Shown here in pieces: positions 25,701 to 33,918 of a stretch of 64,000 nucleotides of DNA (its first letter is position 1; the number at the start of each line of letters is the position of its first letter). Origin of the DNA: Clostridia bacterium (lineage in GTDB: Bacteria; Bacillota; Clostridia; Oscillospirales; CAG-272); the NCBI GenBank assembly GCA_017472695.1, contig JAFUOQ010000003.1:1-64000 (forward strand), in the 5' to 3' direction. Under the pieces are notes generated by a model. That model was not told the origin of the DNA, did not search any database, and saw nothing but the letters and a program-made list of their open reading frames with translations. The translations under genes were made by a program, and so were the position numbers.

Positions 25701-25841
25701 GCAGATAATTAACAACAATACAACAACACATAACGATAGTTTTTTTCAATCATTGCGTGATTTTTCATTGGCTGACAAGAGGAAAATAAAAAAACGTAAA
25801 ACGTTGGTGTTCGTTTTACGTTCCTCTTGGCGCGCCAAGAA

Positions 25842-25870
25842 GGACACCAAACGGTGTCCTTTTATTTTTC
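25842..25870 (+). terminator. Orphan terminator after a hairpin-rich segment
   Basis: GGACACC/GGTGTCC with an AAAC loop and a T-run. Upstream lie a stem AACGTAAAACG/CGTTTTACGTT and GGCGCGCCA, which equals the last 9 nt of tRNA-Arg (37714-37722). The same tail-plus-terminator order occurs there, so this may be the remnant of a tRNA or integrated element. No gene is visible between 25701 and 25913. Confidence 0.6.
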
Positions 25871-25913
25871 TTACAAAGCTGCTCTTTAAGTGATAAAATA
25901 ATAGTATAATCCT

Positions 25914-26164
25914 TTGTGTCTAGACTATGAATTTCAAGACGTCAAATCAAAGCTTGAATACCTAAAGGAATTAAATATTCCTGTTTGGCTTATGGAGCCT
26001 GTGCGCAGTGGCAGACTTGCTAAATCAAGTGAGGGTGAGCTTTCGGCGATAAAGGAAATAAGCGCCCAAATGCTTGTGTTGGCTGTGGTGCTTGCCAAGC
26101 GATATGCCCACAGAATATAAAAATCCCAGAAATTATGAGTAATTTTGTAAATAGACGAAAATAA
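25914..26164 (+). pseudogene. Aldo/keto reductase remnant
   Basis: One frame reads CLDYEFQDVKSKLEYLKELN, then IPVWLMEPVRSGRLAKSSEG, the central part of ferredoxin-type aldo/keto reductases. A different frame then reads NACVGCGACQAICPQNIKIP, their C-terminal [4Fe-4S] motif (CX2CX2CX3CP), to a stop at 26162-26164. The N-terminal half and the segment between these blocks are missing and the frame shifts, so it is dead. The stop codon lies inside the terminal inverted repeat of the element at 26160-26558. Confidence 0.8.
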
Positions 26165-26558
26165 AACAAAAGAGTAAGCGATTTAGCGTGATACTCTTAA
26201 CGGAGTATTCACGCTAAACTATGATTGCCCTTGCGGGCAAATTATGAGTTGTGAAATGCTTACGCATTGTTATGATTGGCTTCGCCAAGTTATAGATTGC
26301 AAAGGCAATCATATCATAACGCTTGCGGTGCAAGCTCATAACGGCGAGCAATGCGAGCCTCATAACTCTAAACTGAAAGCCAACAGAAAAAGAGAGAACT
26401 TTTCGGCTATAAACCGATTTGTTCTCTCTTCTGTCGTTATAAGGGTTTGGGCTTAGCCCATATTTGTGGTTGACTAGTCAAATGCGATGCTTGCACTTTG
26501 TTCAAAGTGGAATTTCTCCGCTAAGGACATTACCCATTGCTTACTCTTTTGTTTTATT
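26160..26558. mobile_element. Hairpin-array element with 20-bp terminal inverted repeats
   Basis: Perfect 20-bp inverted repeats (AATAAAACAAAAGAGTAAGC, 26160-26179 and 26539-26558) bound 399 bp with no coding capacity. Inside are at least nine hairpins of unrelated sequence: TTTAGCGTGA with its complement, TTGCCC/GGGCAA, AATGC/GCATT, TTGGC/GCCAA, GATTGC/GCAATC, GCTTGC/GCAAGC, AGAGAGAAC/GTTCTCTCT, GGGC/GCCC and CACTTTG/CAAAGTG. Linkers repeat TTATGA on the left and its complement TCATAA on the right. Both ends supply the TAA stop of the flanking genes. MITE-like, but with no recognisable transposase end. Confidence 0.7.
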
Positions 26559-27525
26559 CTGCCCATATAACAGGGCGATTTCCTGCGTTCCATGTGTCGT
26601 CCCAGCCGTCCGGCTTTGACTCAGCTTTGCATTCTATAATTATTGAATCACATCCATAGAATGCCCACGCGCCCATTTCGGTAACTCCCTTTGGAATTGT
26701 TATATTTTCTAGGCTTGAGCAACCATAAAATGCGTTATCATCTATTTTTTCTACATTGTTTAAGGAAATTAAAGAAAGGCTATGACAGTTTACAAAAGCA
26801 CTTATGCCAATTGTCTTAACTGTGTTGGCGAGAACTATTTTTTCAAGGCTTTGAGCACTTGAAAAAGCGCATGCACCTATTTTTTCTACTCCATTTGGAA
26901 TTTCAAATGATGTTGCATCTCTGCCAAGCGCGTATTGCATAAGCACCTTGCCGTCCTTTGTATATAAGCTACCGTCAACGCCCTTATATGCAGTATTCTT
27001 TGTGCTTACTGTTATATCCACCAAAAAGGTACAGCTACACAAGGAATAATCCTCAATTTCAGTAATGTTCTTTGATAATGTAAGGGTTTTGATTGAAATG
27101 CAGTTGTAAAGTGAATATGACTTGATTTTTGTTACAGGTAAGCCCTCATAGGTGAGTGGAATTACTAAATCCTCATCCTTGCATGTGCCTATGCCTGTGA
27201 AGGTATATGTATTTGTTGTAGCATCTAGCTCGAAATTAAGTCCTTGGCTCTCCTTCGCGGTCTCGCCACACACTTGACATTTATAGGTGTCATTATAAAC
27301 ATGGCTGAGCTTTTGCACAACCTCTTGCGCAACTATAATATCGTCACAGATTGCACACTTTTTGCCCTCTGTAAGTCCACTTTCTTGACAGGTTGGCGCT
27401 TTTGATGGCATTATTTCTTCAACGTGATTGCCGTCACAATACTCAATTTCATCTTGACAACCACAGCCCACTAATGCTAAAAGCATTAAAATAGCAGTTA
27501 CAGTTAATATAATAAATTTTTTCAT
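26554..27525 (-). CDS. BspA-like leucine-rich-repeat lipoprotein
   Basis: 323 residues. Lipoprotein signal with lipobox ALVGC (Cys21). Residues 30-90 hold two CXXC pairs (CAICDD, CQVCGE) joined by the bacterial-surface spacer PTCQESGLTEGKK, a pattern often seen between domains of extracellular gut proteins. Residues 95-310 are BspA/LRR_5 repeats (KGVTEMGAWAFYGCDSI), presumably for adhesion or ligand binding outside the cell. Consensus promoter upstream. The last codons and stop lie in the inverted repeat of the hairpin element, so the natural end may have been altered. Confidence 0.88.
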   Translation of the reverse strand: MKKFIILTVTAILMLLALVGCGCQDEIEYCDGNHVEEIMPSKAPTCQESGLTEGKKCAICDDIIVAQEVVQKLSHVYNDTYKCQVCGETAKESQGLNFELDATTNTYTFTGIGTCKDEDLVIPLTYEGLPVTKIKSYSLYNCISIKTLTLSKNITEIEDYSLCSCTFLVDITVSTKNTAYKGVDGSLYTKDGKVLMQYALGRDATSFEIPNGVEKIGACAFSSAQSLEKIVLANTVKTIGISAFVNCHSLSLISLNNVEKIDDNAFYGCSSLENITIPKGVTEMGAWAFYGCDSIIIECKAESKPDGWDDTWNAGNRPVIWAE

Positions 27526-27556
27526 AAGTCCTCCGTATGAAACATTTTACTCTTTT

Positions 27557-27585
27557 ATGATACCATTTTCTTTGCGTTTTGTCAA
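27557..27585 (-). promoter_or_regulatory. Promoter of the LRR lipoprotein
   Basis: Minus strand TTGACA (27585-27580), a 17-nt spacer and TATCAT (27562-27557). Confidence 0.85.
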
Positions 27586-27602
27586 TAAAGTGTGTAAGTT
27601 AC

Positions 27603-27631
27603 TTGATTTGATGTGCCTTTTATTGTATAAT
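27603..27631 (+). promoter_or_regulatory. Promoter of the GH5-like/GH43 operon
   Basis: TTGATT (27603-27608), a 17-nt spacer and TATAAT (27626-27631). Confidence 0.85.
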
Positions 27632-27667
27632 TATTATGTAAACTTAATTAGCTAAAGGAGATATGCT

Positions 27668-28771
27668 ATGGAAAAGTGGTCAAAAGAAAAGGCTTGGGAG
27701 TGGTATAACTCTCGCTCATGGATAAGAGGCTGTAACTATATGAGCGCGGACTGCGCCAACAGAATTGACCAATGGCAAGAACTAGGCTTTGAAGAAAGGC
27801 TCAAGACAACAGAGGACGAGCTTAAATTAATGAGTGAACTTGGGTTTAACTCCGTGCGATTAATACTTGAATACGTTGTTTGGGAAAAGGAGCACGACTC
27901 GTTTCTCGCTCGCTTTGAAAGATACCTTTATCTTTGCGCAAAATACGGCATTAGTTGTACTATAGTTTTAGCAAATGACTGTATGCCACCAAAAACGGAG
28001 CTTTGGGAAATGCCTGATGTAGGTGAACAGCACTACGACTGGGGCTATCACGGTGGCAGACGTCACTCCCAGCACGGGGGACACAGCTGCCCTGCTCCTC
28101 ATTATTATTTTGATAGTGACGAGCACCGAGATAATTACTTCAAAATGGTTGAGGAAATTGTTACTATTTACAAAAACGACCCTCGCATTTTGATGTGGGA
28201 TTTATTTAACGAGCCAGGCAACTCAAGAAGACAAAACATTACTATGCCATACCTTGTGCGTATGTTTGAAACAGTGCGCAAAATTAACCCATGCCAGCCA
28301 CTTACTGTTGCTGCGTGGTATTTTGATGTTTACGGTGGTAATTTTGTTATAAATGATGTTGAAAAATACGCACTTGAAAACTCAGATATTATTACCTACC
28401 ACTACTACGGAACATACGAGGAGCATGTACAGGTAATTAAGTATCTAAAGAGGCTTGGACGTCCTATTGTGAATACCGAGTGGCTTGCAAGATGTACAAA
28501 CAATACTGTTTTTGATAACTTCCCTCTTTTCTATCTTGAAAATATCGGCTGCTACAACTGGGGCTTTGTTGCGGGTAAATATCAAACCTATGAGCCATAT
28601 GAGGCGCATTGGCAATGGTATAAGGACGACCCACACGCACCCATCGATTTTACAAAGTGGTTCCATGATTTATATAGACCGAGTCATAAGCCATACGATC
28701 CACACGAAATAGACTTAATCAAAAAGTTTTGTGCTTTGGCTGACAAGGATTTTCAATTAACCAAGAGGTAA
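27668..28771 (+). CDS. GH5-like (clan GH-A) glycoside hydrolase
   Basis: 367 residues, a TIM-barrel hydrolase without a signal peptide, so cytoplasmic. The acid/base Glu is in WDLFNEPGN (about 181) and the nucleophile Glu in PIVNTEWLAR (about 268), the clan GH-A pattern. The region HYDWGYHGGRRHSQHGGHSC is His-rich and unusual. Substrate cannot be named; beta-mannan, xylan or related oligosaccharides are likely. It overlaps nothing and is followed 2 bp later by the GH43-like gene, so the two probably degrade the same imported oligosaccharide. Confidence 0.85.
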   Translation: MEKWSKEKAWEWYNSRSWIRGCNYMSADCANRIDQWQELGFEERLKTTEDELKLMSELGFNSVRLILEYVVWEKEHDSFLARFERYLYLCAKYGISCTIVLANDCMPPKTELWEMPDVGEQHYDWGYHGGRRHSQHGGHSCPAPHYYFDSDEHRDNYFKMVEEIVTIYKNDPRILMWDLFNEPGNSRRQNITMPYLVRMFETVRKINPCQPLTVAAWYFDVYGGNFVINDVEKYALENSDIITYHYYGTYEEHVQVIKYLKRLGRPIVNTEWLARCTNNTVFDNFPLFYLENIGCYNWGFVAGKYQTYEPYEAHWQWYKDDPHAPIDFTKWFHDLYRPSHKPYDPHEIDLIKKFCALADKDFQLTKR

Positions 28772-28773
28772 AA

Positions 28774-29637
28774 ATGAAACTAAGTGATATTAATATACGC
28801 GACCCTTTTATTTTGACACATGAGGGCAAATACTACATGTACGGCACAAGGGCTAAATATACTTGGGATTATAAGGGCTCTAAGTATAATTTCGGCTTTG
28901 ATGTTTATGTTAGCGACGACCTTGAAAACTGGAGCGAGCCTATCCCTGTGTTTGAATACTATGATGGATTTATAGGAGTTAAAGACTTTTGGGCGCCTGA
29001 GGTTCATAAATACAATGGCAAATTCTATATGTTTGCCACATTCCATCCAGAAAACGCACCTCGTGGCACTGCTATCTTAGTGTCAAACGCACCCGACGGC
29101 AAATTTGAATTACATTCAGATGGCTTAATTACTCCAAAGGATTGGTCTTCTCTTGACGGGACATTTTACGAAGAAAATGGCACACCATATATGGTTTTCT
29201 GCCACGAATGGACTCAAATAAAGAACGGAGCTGTTTGTGCAGTTGAATTATCAAAGGATTTGACACGCGCTGTCGGTGAGCCCTTCAAGCTTTGGTCAGC
29301 GGGTGATGCCACTTGGAAATATGATATAAAAGATTATGGTGCTTATGTTACCGATGGGCCGTTTTTAGTCAAGCAGGGAGATACTCTGCTCTCTATTTGG
29401 TCAAGCTTTTATAAGGGCGAATATTGTGAGGCAATCGCAAGAAGCGATAACGGCTCTATCCTTGGCAATTGGACAATTGACGATAAGTTAATTTATGAAA
29501 ATGGCGGTGGCCATGGTATGATTTTTAAAGACCTACAAGGAAAAGATAATTTTGTTTTCCATCAACCGAATGAGACGCCCAAGGAGCGACCTGCTTTTGT
29601 AAAAATCAGCATTGAGGATTTGATTAATAACAGATAA
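28774..29637 (+). CDS. GH43-like five-bladed beta-propeller hydrolase
   Basis: 287 residues, no signal peptide. The general base Asp is in NIRDPFIL (about 9) and the pKa-modulating Asp in SLDGTFYEENG (about 127). At the position of the general acid, usually EGP, the sequence reads TDGPF (about 192), with Asp in place of Glu. Family members are beta-xylosidases and alpha-L-arabinofuranosidases. The Asp change may define a subfamily or alter activity. Expressed with the GH5-like gene. Not followed by a clear terminator on its own strand before 29690. Confidence 0.85.
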   Translation: MKLSDINIRDPFILTHEGKYYMYGTRAKYTWDYKGSKYNFGFDVYVSDDLENWSEPIPVFEYYDGFIGVKDFWAPEVHKYNGKFYMFATFHPENAPRGTAILVSNAPDGKFELHSDGLITPKDWSSLDGTFYEENGTPYMVFCHEWTQIKNGAVCAVELSKDLTRAVGEPFKLWSAGDATWKYDIKDYGAYVTDGPFLVKQGDTLLSIWSSFYKGEYCEAIARSDNGSILGNWTIDDKLIYENGGGHGMIFKDLQGKDNFVFHQPNETPKERPAFVKISIEDLINNR

Positions 29638-29691
29638 TTATCACCAATTAAAATCATAACTAGCAGCCTAGCTGATGGTTTATTTAACAAC

Positions 29692-29721
29692 AAAAAAGAA
29701 CCGCAACTGCGGTTCTTTTTG
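29692..29721 (-). terminator. Terminator of the 29732-32017 gene
   Basis: Stem AAAAGAACCGC/GCGGTTCTTTT with an AACT loop; the same stem as the terminator at 16531-16560. Confidence 0.9.
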
Positions 29722-29731
29722 TTTTATAAAA

Positions 29732-32017
29732 TTACTCTTCACTTGAAGGAATTTCTCCATAGGAGATTGCGGTTGAGGTTGAGGTTGTCACACCGTTGCC
29801 GATATAGCTTATCGCTTTTGTCTCGTCCTTGCTCTCAATTACATATGCACAGGCGTGAACCTTTGCAGTTGTATCTGTTCCTATGTTTGTAATTTTTATT
29901 TGAAGCTTTGTATATTGTGTATCGCCAAATTTAATCTTCAAAACGTCTTCACTTGCAATTTCTTCATCCCCATCTATTAATGATGTGAGGGCTGAATTAC
30001 CAGATACTACAAGACCGAATGTAAGAGTTGCGCCAGCCTTTTCTTCATAGTTTGCTATAGCAGTATAGTTTACTATGAGGTCATACATAATGCTACCATT
30101 GGTTTCATCCTTTGAATAGCCTCTTGATGTAAATACCGCCTCTCCTGCCTTTTTCTCGGTTACAACATTACATCTTTCACAGCCGATATATTCATACAAA
30201 TCAGAGATGTATTTTTGACCACAGAAATCATAGGTTGGTGCTTTGTCCTTGTGAACATTATTATAAAACGCCTTGCATGCGCTATAATCGTAAACAAGGT
30301 GGAAGTCACTTGGTGCTGTTGTATCAGCATCATATTCAGTAGCAGAAACAAGAGTTGCATCATAGAACTTTGAGCTGTTTGGCGCATGTCCTGACGCATT
30401 TGCTTCGGTATATTCTTTAAGGGCTAACTGAAGTGCCTCTGCTTGTGCTTTTGTACCCGTGAAAATAAATGTGATATTGTTAGAGGAGTCATTAGCACTT
30501 GAATAACCAAGAATATGAGCTCCTATGCTTGTAAGAGAAGCTGGGAGATATACTTTTTCGAGTTTTTTCAGCGTAAGGTTGCCATCGCCTAATGTTACAA
30601 GACCATTACCAAATCTAATCTCTTTAAGTGATGTGCAGTCAGCAAAGTTACTTCCACCAATATTTGTCAAGCTGTTAGGGAATTCTATTTTTTCAAGCGC
30701 AGTGCAGGTATTAAAGTTGTTACCACCAGAAATGTTTTTAAGTCCCTCAGAGAATGTTATTTCTGTAAGAGCCGTACAGTCCCAGAAATTGTCGTATCCA
30801 ATTTCTGTAACGAGCGGTGGAACAAAAACACTTTCAAGCTTTGTACAGCCTCTAAAAATGCTTATCCATTTGTTGCTAATTTGAGAATTTGCAGAAATAT
30901 TTACTCTTTTAAGATTTGAACAACCTTTGAAAGCAGCTTGACCAAGAGTGGTAACAGCATCGGGAATTGTAACCTCTGTTAAGCCAGTACAGCCGTCGAA
31001 TACAGAGTTTCCAATTGTTTCCAAGGTGCTTGGCAATGTAACCGATGTTATTACTGTGCTTGCGAAGGCGTTATAGTCTATTGTGGTTACGCTCTCCGGA
31101 ATAACTATATCCCCATTTAAGCCTGAACCTTGGAATGTACGATGTGCGATAAATGTTAATTGGCTATTTTCAGCAAATGTGATGGACTTGAGTGTTGTTA
31201 CGTTTTCAGCCACCTGATAGCCTATTTTTGTTACTGTTGATGGTACATGGAGTGTGGAAATTTGTGTTCCCATAAAAGCGCAAGCACCGATTTCGGTTAC
31301 TCCCTCTGGGATGGTAATTCCAGTAAGACTTGAACAGCCTTGGAACATACTGCTACCAATAATCTGTGGTTGAACAAGATTAACATCTGTAAGTGATGTG
31401 CAGTTTTGGAACACACCGCTACCAAAGTTTGCATTGCCGAGAACTGTTAGCTTTTGCAAGCTAGCACAGCCCTTGAACGCATTGTTATTGAATTGTGTAA
31501 TTTGTGCAGGAACTGTAAACTCTGTAAAGGTGCAGTTTTCAAATGCACTGTCGGAAATTTTAGTTGCACCACCAAAGTCAACCGTTGTAAGTGATGTCCA
31601 GCCCTTACACATATTATTTGGCACAGTATCAACCTTTTTAGGTAAATAAATATGAGTAACATTGGTTAAAGGATTATTTGCATCTCCTACTAATCTTGTA
31701 ATAGTTGATTGTCTAACTGGAGCTGCTGTCGCATCAAGTGTATGCACCACAGGCTCTGACAAATCAAGTATAACTATTTGAGTTTTGTCAAGAACAACTG
31801 TTCTTTCGGAATCGGTATAAAAATCGTATGACATAGTTATACCTGGATTCCAAGTATCGTGGCTGTTTACGGTGTAAACGGTTGTGTATTCCGTATCACC
31901 AGCAAGCATAACCTTGAATTCAACATATTGGTTCTTCTCTTCTGCGCTTATAGCTAGGGTAAAAAGAAAAACAAATAGACAAACCAAGGTTAAGGTAAAT
32001 AAAAGTTTCTTTTTCAT
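29732..32017 (-). CDS. BspA-like leucine-rich-repeat surface protein
   Basis: 761 residues from ATG 32017 (AAGGAG 6 nt upstream). Sec signal peptide (KKKLLFTLTLVCLFVFLFTL), then about 20 LRR_5 repeats (LTEVTIPDAVTTLGQAAFKG), then a C-terminal domain of about 200 residues with the pattern CKAFYNNVH ... YIGCERC, shared with the protein at 16567-18975. Secreted, likely adhesive or glycan/protein binding. Paralogous to that gene in signal peptide, repeats, tail and terminator. Divergent from the AraC regulator, which may control it. Confidence 0.88.
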   Translation of the reverse strand: MKKKLLFTLTLVCLFVFLFTLAISAEEKNQYVEFKVMLAGDTEYTTVYTVNSHDTWNPGITMSYDFYTDSERTVVLDKTQIVILDLSEPVVHTLDATAAPVRQSTITRLVGDANNPLTNVTHIYLPKKVDTVPNNMCKGWTSLTTVDFGGATKISDSAFENCTFTEFTVPAQITQFNNNAFKGCASLQKLTVLGNANFGSGVFQNCTSLTDVNLVQPQIIGSSMFQGCSSLTGITIPEGVTEIGACAFMGTQISTLHVPSTVTKIGYQVAENVTTLKSITFAENSQLTFIAHRTFQGSGLNGDIVIPESVTTIDYNAFASTVITSVTLPSTLETIGNSVFDGCTGLTEVTIPDAVTTLGQAAFKGCSNLKRVNISANSQISNKWISIFRGCTKLESVFVPPLVTEIGYDNFWDCTALTEITFSEGLKNISGGNNFNTCTALEKIEFPNSLTNIGGSNFADCTSLKEIRFGNGLVTLGDGNLTLKKLEKVYLPASLTSIGAHILGYSSANDSSNNITFIFTGTKAQAEALQLALKEYTEANASGHAPNSSKFYDATLVSATEYDADTTAPSDFHLVYDYSACKAFYNNVHKDKAPTYDFCGQKYISDLYEYIGCERCNVVTEKKAGEAVFTSRGYSKDETNGSIMYDLIVNYTAIANYEEKAGATLTFGLVVSGNSALTSLIDGDEEIASEDVLKIKFGDTQYTKLQIKITNIGTDTTAKVHACAYVIESKDETKAISYIGNGVTTSTSTAISYGEIPSSEE

Positions 32018-32040
32018 AATTTTCTCCTTTTGTAAATTAT

Positions 32041-32069
32041 TTGACATTTGCACATTTATATGATATAAT
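32041..32069 (+). promoter_or_regulatory. Consensus promoter of the AraC regulator
   Basis: TTGACA (32041-32046), a 17-nt spacer and TATAAT (32064-32069). Confidence 0.92.
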
Positions 32070-32138
32070 AAGTCACGTAATAAATTATAGACTATTTTAA
32101 CGGGATTTTAGTATTATTTGACGTTTGATGGAGGAAAA

Positions 32139-33005
32139 ATGAAAACCTTTTCTCATTATTTAAAGCCAATTAATGAAAAATACGACTACAAGGATTTGAA
32201 CTTTGGTAGCCGTGAGGACTTATCTGCCCCTTTGGTTGTCAACTGCGCAGGCTATGTTAATGCCAACTACAACCACACAAATATAAACCCCAAGGGGAGA
32301 CTGGATTATTACTTAATTTACTTGGTATCCGGCAAAATAGAGTTTTTTAATGACGAATCGACAACAAAATTATCAAGTGGAGATTTGATAATTTATCCGC
32401 CAAAAACCTCATACAAGTATAGGTGTATAGCGAGCGAACAAAATGTGCAGTTTTTTTGGCTACATTTTACCGGCAGCGAGGCTGGTGCTTTGCTTGAAAA
32501 ATATAAGCTACACCTATTCCCTTACGTTCACAAGATAAGCATAAACAACCATATTGACGCAAGATTTAAAGCATTATTTGATGCGTTTGCTATAAACGAC
32601 AGCTTTAGAGATGAGGACTTATCTGCTCTTTGCGACAGAGTTTTGATTGAGATTGCAAGAGTCTTGTCAACCAAGGGCACGGGCACCGGGCGACTACATA
32701 AATCAGTAAGATATATAAATGAGCATTTTACCGAGCAAATAAAAATCACAGAGCTTGCTAAAATGGAAAATATGTGTATGACAACATATAATTTACATTT
32801 CAAAAAGTATATGAATACTACTCCTACTAAGTATATAATTAAACTACGTATGCAACTAGCTATTGATTTGTTGCTTAATAGTGAGTTGTCTATACAAGAG
32901 ATTTCATCGCGTTGCGGATACAACGACTACAACTTTTTCACCAAGGTATTCAAGAGTGAATTTGGTATTATTCCAACTAAATATCGCAAGAATTTTAAGC
33001 AATAA
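32139..33005 (+). CDS. AraC-family transcriptional regulator
   Basis: 288 residues from ATG 32139 (GGAGG 5 nt upstream; an ATG 21 bp earlier lies before this site). The N-terminal cupin-like sensor domain (about 30-150, YYLIYLVSGKIEFFNDES) is followed by two helix-turn-helix motifs (ITELAKMENMCMTTYNLHFK; SIQEISSRCGYNDYNFFTKV). The ending FGIIPTKYRKNF is classic AraC. It probably activates a carbohydrate gene set in response to a sugar. The cluster on either side (GH5/GH43 or GH30/GH29) is the likely target. Confidence 0.93.
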   Translation: MKTFSHYLKPINEKYDYKDLNFGSREDLSAPLVVNCAGYVNANYNHTNINPKGRLDYYLIYLVSGKIEFFNDESTTKLSSGDLIIYPPKTSYKYRCIASEQNVQFFWLHFTGSEAGALLEKYKLHLFPYVHKISINNHIDARFKALFDAFAINDSFRDEDLSALCDRVLIEIARVLSTKGTGTGRLHKSVRYINEHFTEQIKITELAKMENMCMTTYNLHFKKYMNTTPTKYIIKLRMQLAIDLLLNSELSIQEISSRCGYNDYNFFTKVFKSEFGIIPTKYRKNFKQ

Positions 33006-33158
33006 AAAAGAGGCTGTTGCAAGTTTGGAAAATTTTTAAATTCGATATACAAATAGCACAAAAAAAGCACATCGTTTTAGTAGCGATGCGCTTTTTATAT
33101 TGGCAAAATTATACAAAAATTTTTTTGAAAATCGTTAAATGCAACAGCCCCTTTTTAT
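33003..33158. repeat. Inverted-repeat element after the AraC gene
   Basis: Arms AGAGGCTGTTGCA and TGCAACAGCC(C)CT (33010-33021, 33140-33152) enclose 118 bp that itself holds a hairpin (CATCG/CGATG with flanking A- and T-runs, about 33062-33095). The arms sit between convergent genes and could work as a composite terminator, or mark a small non-autonomous element. Confidence 0.65.
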
Positions 33159-33751
33159 ATTATTCCAGAGCTTCCATGACCTGCGTAGATTTTTACGCCC
33201 TTGTAGGTATAGAGCTTGTTTAGTGACTTTATCATATCGCTTGGACTTGCATATTTTAAATCAACTCGTCCATAGCCATTTGCAAAAAGGACATCTCCTG
33301 TGAACATGATTTTTTCATTTTCATTATATAAGCACATACAGCCCGATGTATGACCGGGTGTATGTATAACCTTAAAAGTCGCATACTCCTCGCCACTTTT
33401 TAGAGAAATCTCGTCGTCATTTTTGACTGTATCAAAGCCTACATCATAGGAGTTATAAAGTCCAAAATAAAGGGATAGATTTCCCTCGGGGTCGCGTACC
33501 AGGTCAAGCTCATTTTCGTGGCAAACAATTTTTGCCTTTGGGAATGCTTTTTTGTAATCTCCTATATAGTTTATATGGTCGTAGTGACCATGAGTAAGCA
33601 CTAAATAATCTACGGTTAACTTATTCTTCTCTGCGTATTCCTTGACAGGCGCAAGCGGTATGCCGAAGTCAATTATCATAGCGTGTCCATCGTTTGTTGA
33701 ATAGACATAAGTGTTTGAGTCGAGCAAGCCGTTATTAAAGGTTTTTATCAT
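33155..33751 (-). CDS. MBL-fold metallo-hydrolase (glyoxalase II-like)
   Basis: 198 residues from ATG 33751 (AAAGGAG upstream). The metal motif THGHYDHINYIG (HXHXDH, about 51), HTPGHTSG (about 125) and TGDVLF (about 146) give the two-metal site. The family includes hydroxyacylglutathione hydrolases and other small thioesterases. The substrate is not evident. Followed closely on its 3' side by the inverted-repeat element. The upstream region is filled with the 33789-33918 repeat. Confidence 0.9.
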   Translation of the reverse strand: MIKTFNNGLLDSNTYVYSTNDGHAMIIDFGIPLAPVKEYAEKNKLTVDYLVLTHGHYDHINYIGDYKKAFPKAKIVCHENELDLVRDPEGNLSLYFGLYNSYDVGFDTVKNDDEISLKSGEEYATFKVIHTPGHTSGCMCLYNENEKIMFTGDVLFANGYGRVDLKYASPSDMIKSLNKLYTYKGVKIYAGHGSSGII

Positions 33752-33788
33752 AATTCTCCTTTGAGAGTCTATTACTAATTTACTATTT

Positions 33789-33918
33789 GAGATTCTATCA
33801 CTTGGCTTCGCTCCGTTCCAGAATGACATTGTTCTCTGTCACCCTGGAGCTTTGCGATAGGGTCTCTTCCAGAATGACATCATTCTCTGTCACCCTAGAG
33901 CTTTGCGATAGGGTCTCA
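33789..33918. repeat. Left copy of the repeat flanking the GIY-YIG gene
   Basis: About 130 bp. It starts GAGATTCTATCACTT, then contains two tandem subunits of about 58 bp, each with AGAATGACAT, TTCTCTGTCACCCT and GAGCTTTGCGATAGGG (ACCCTA/TAGGGT stem). It matches 34207-34348 almost base for base in the same orientation. Confidence 0.85.
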
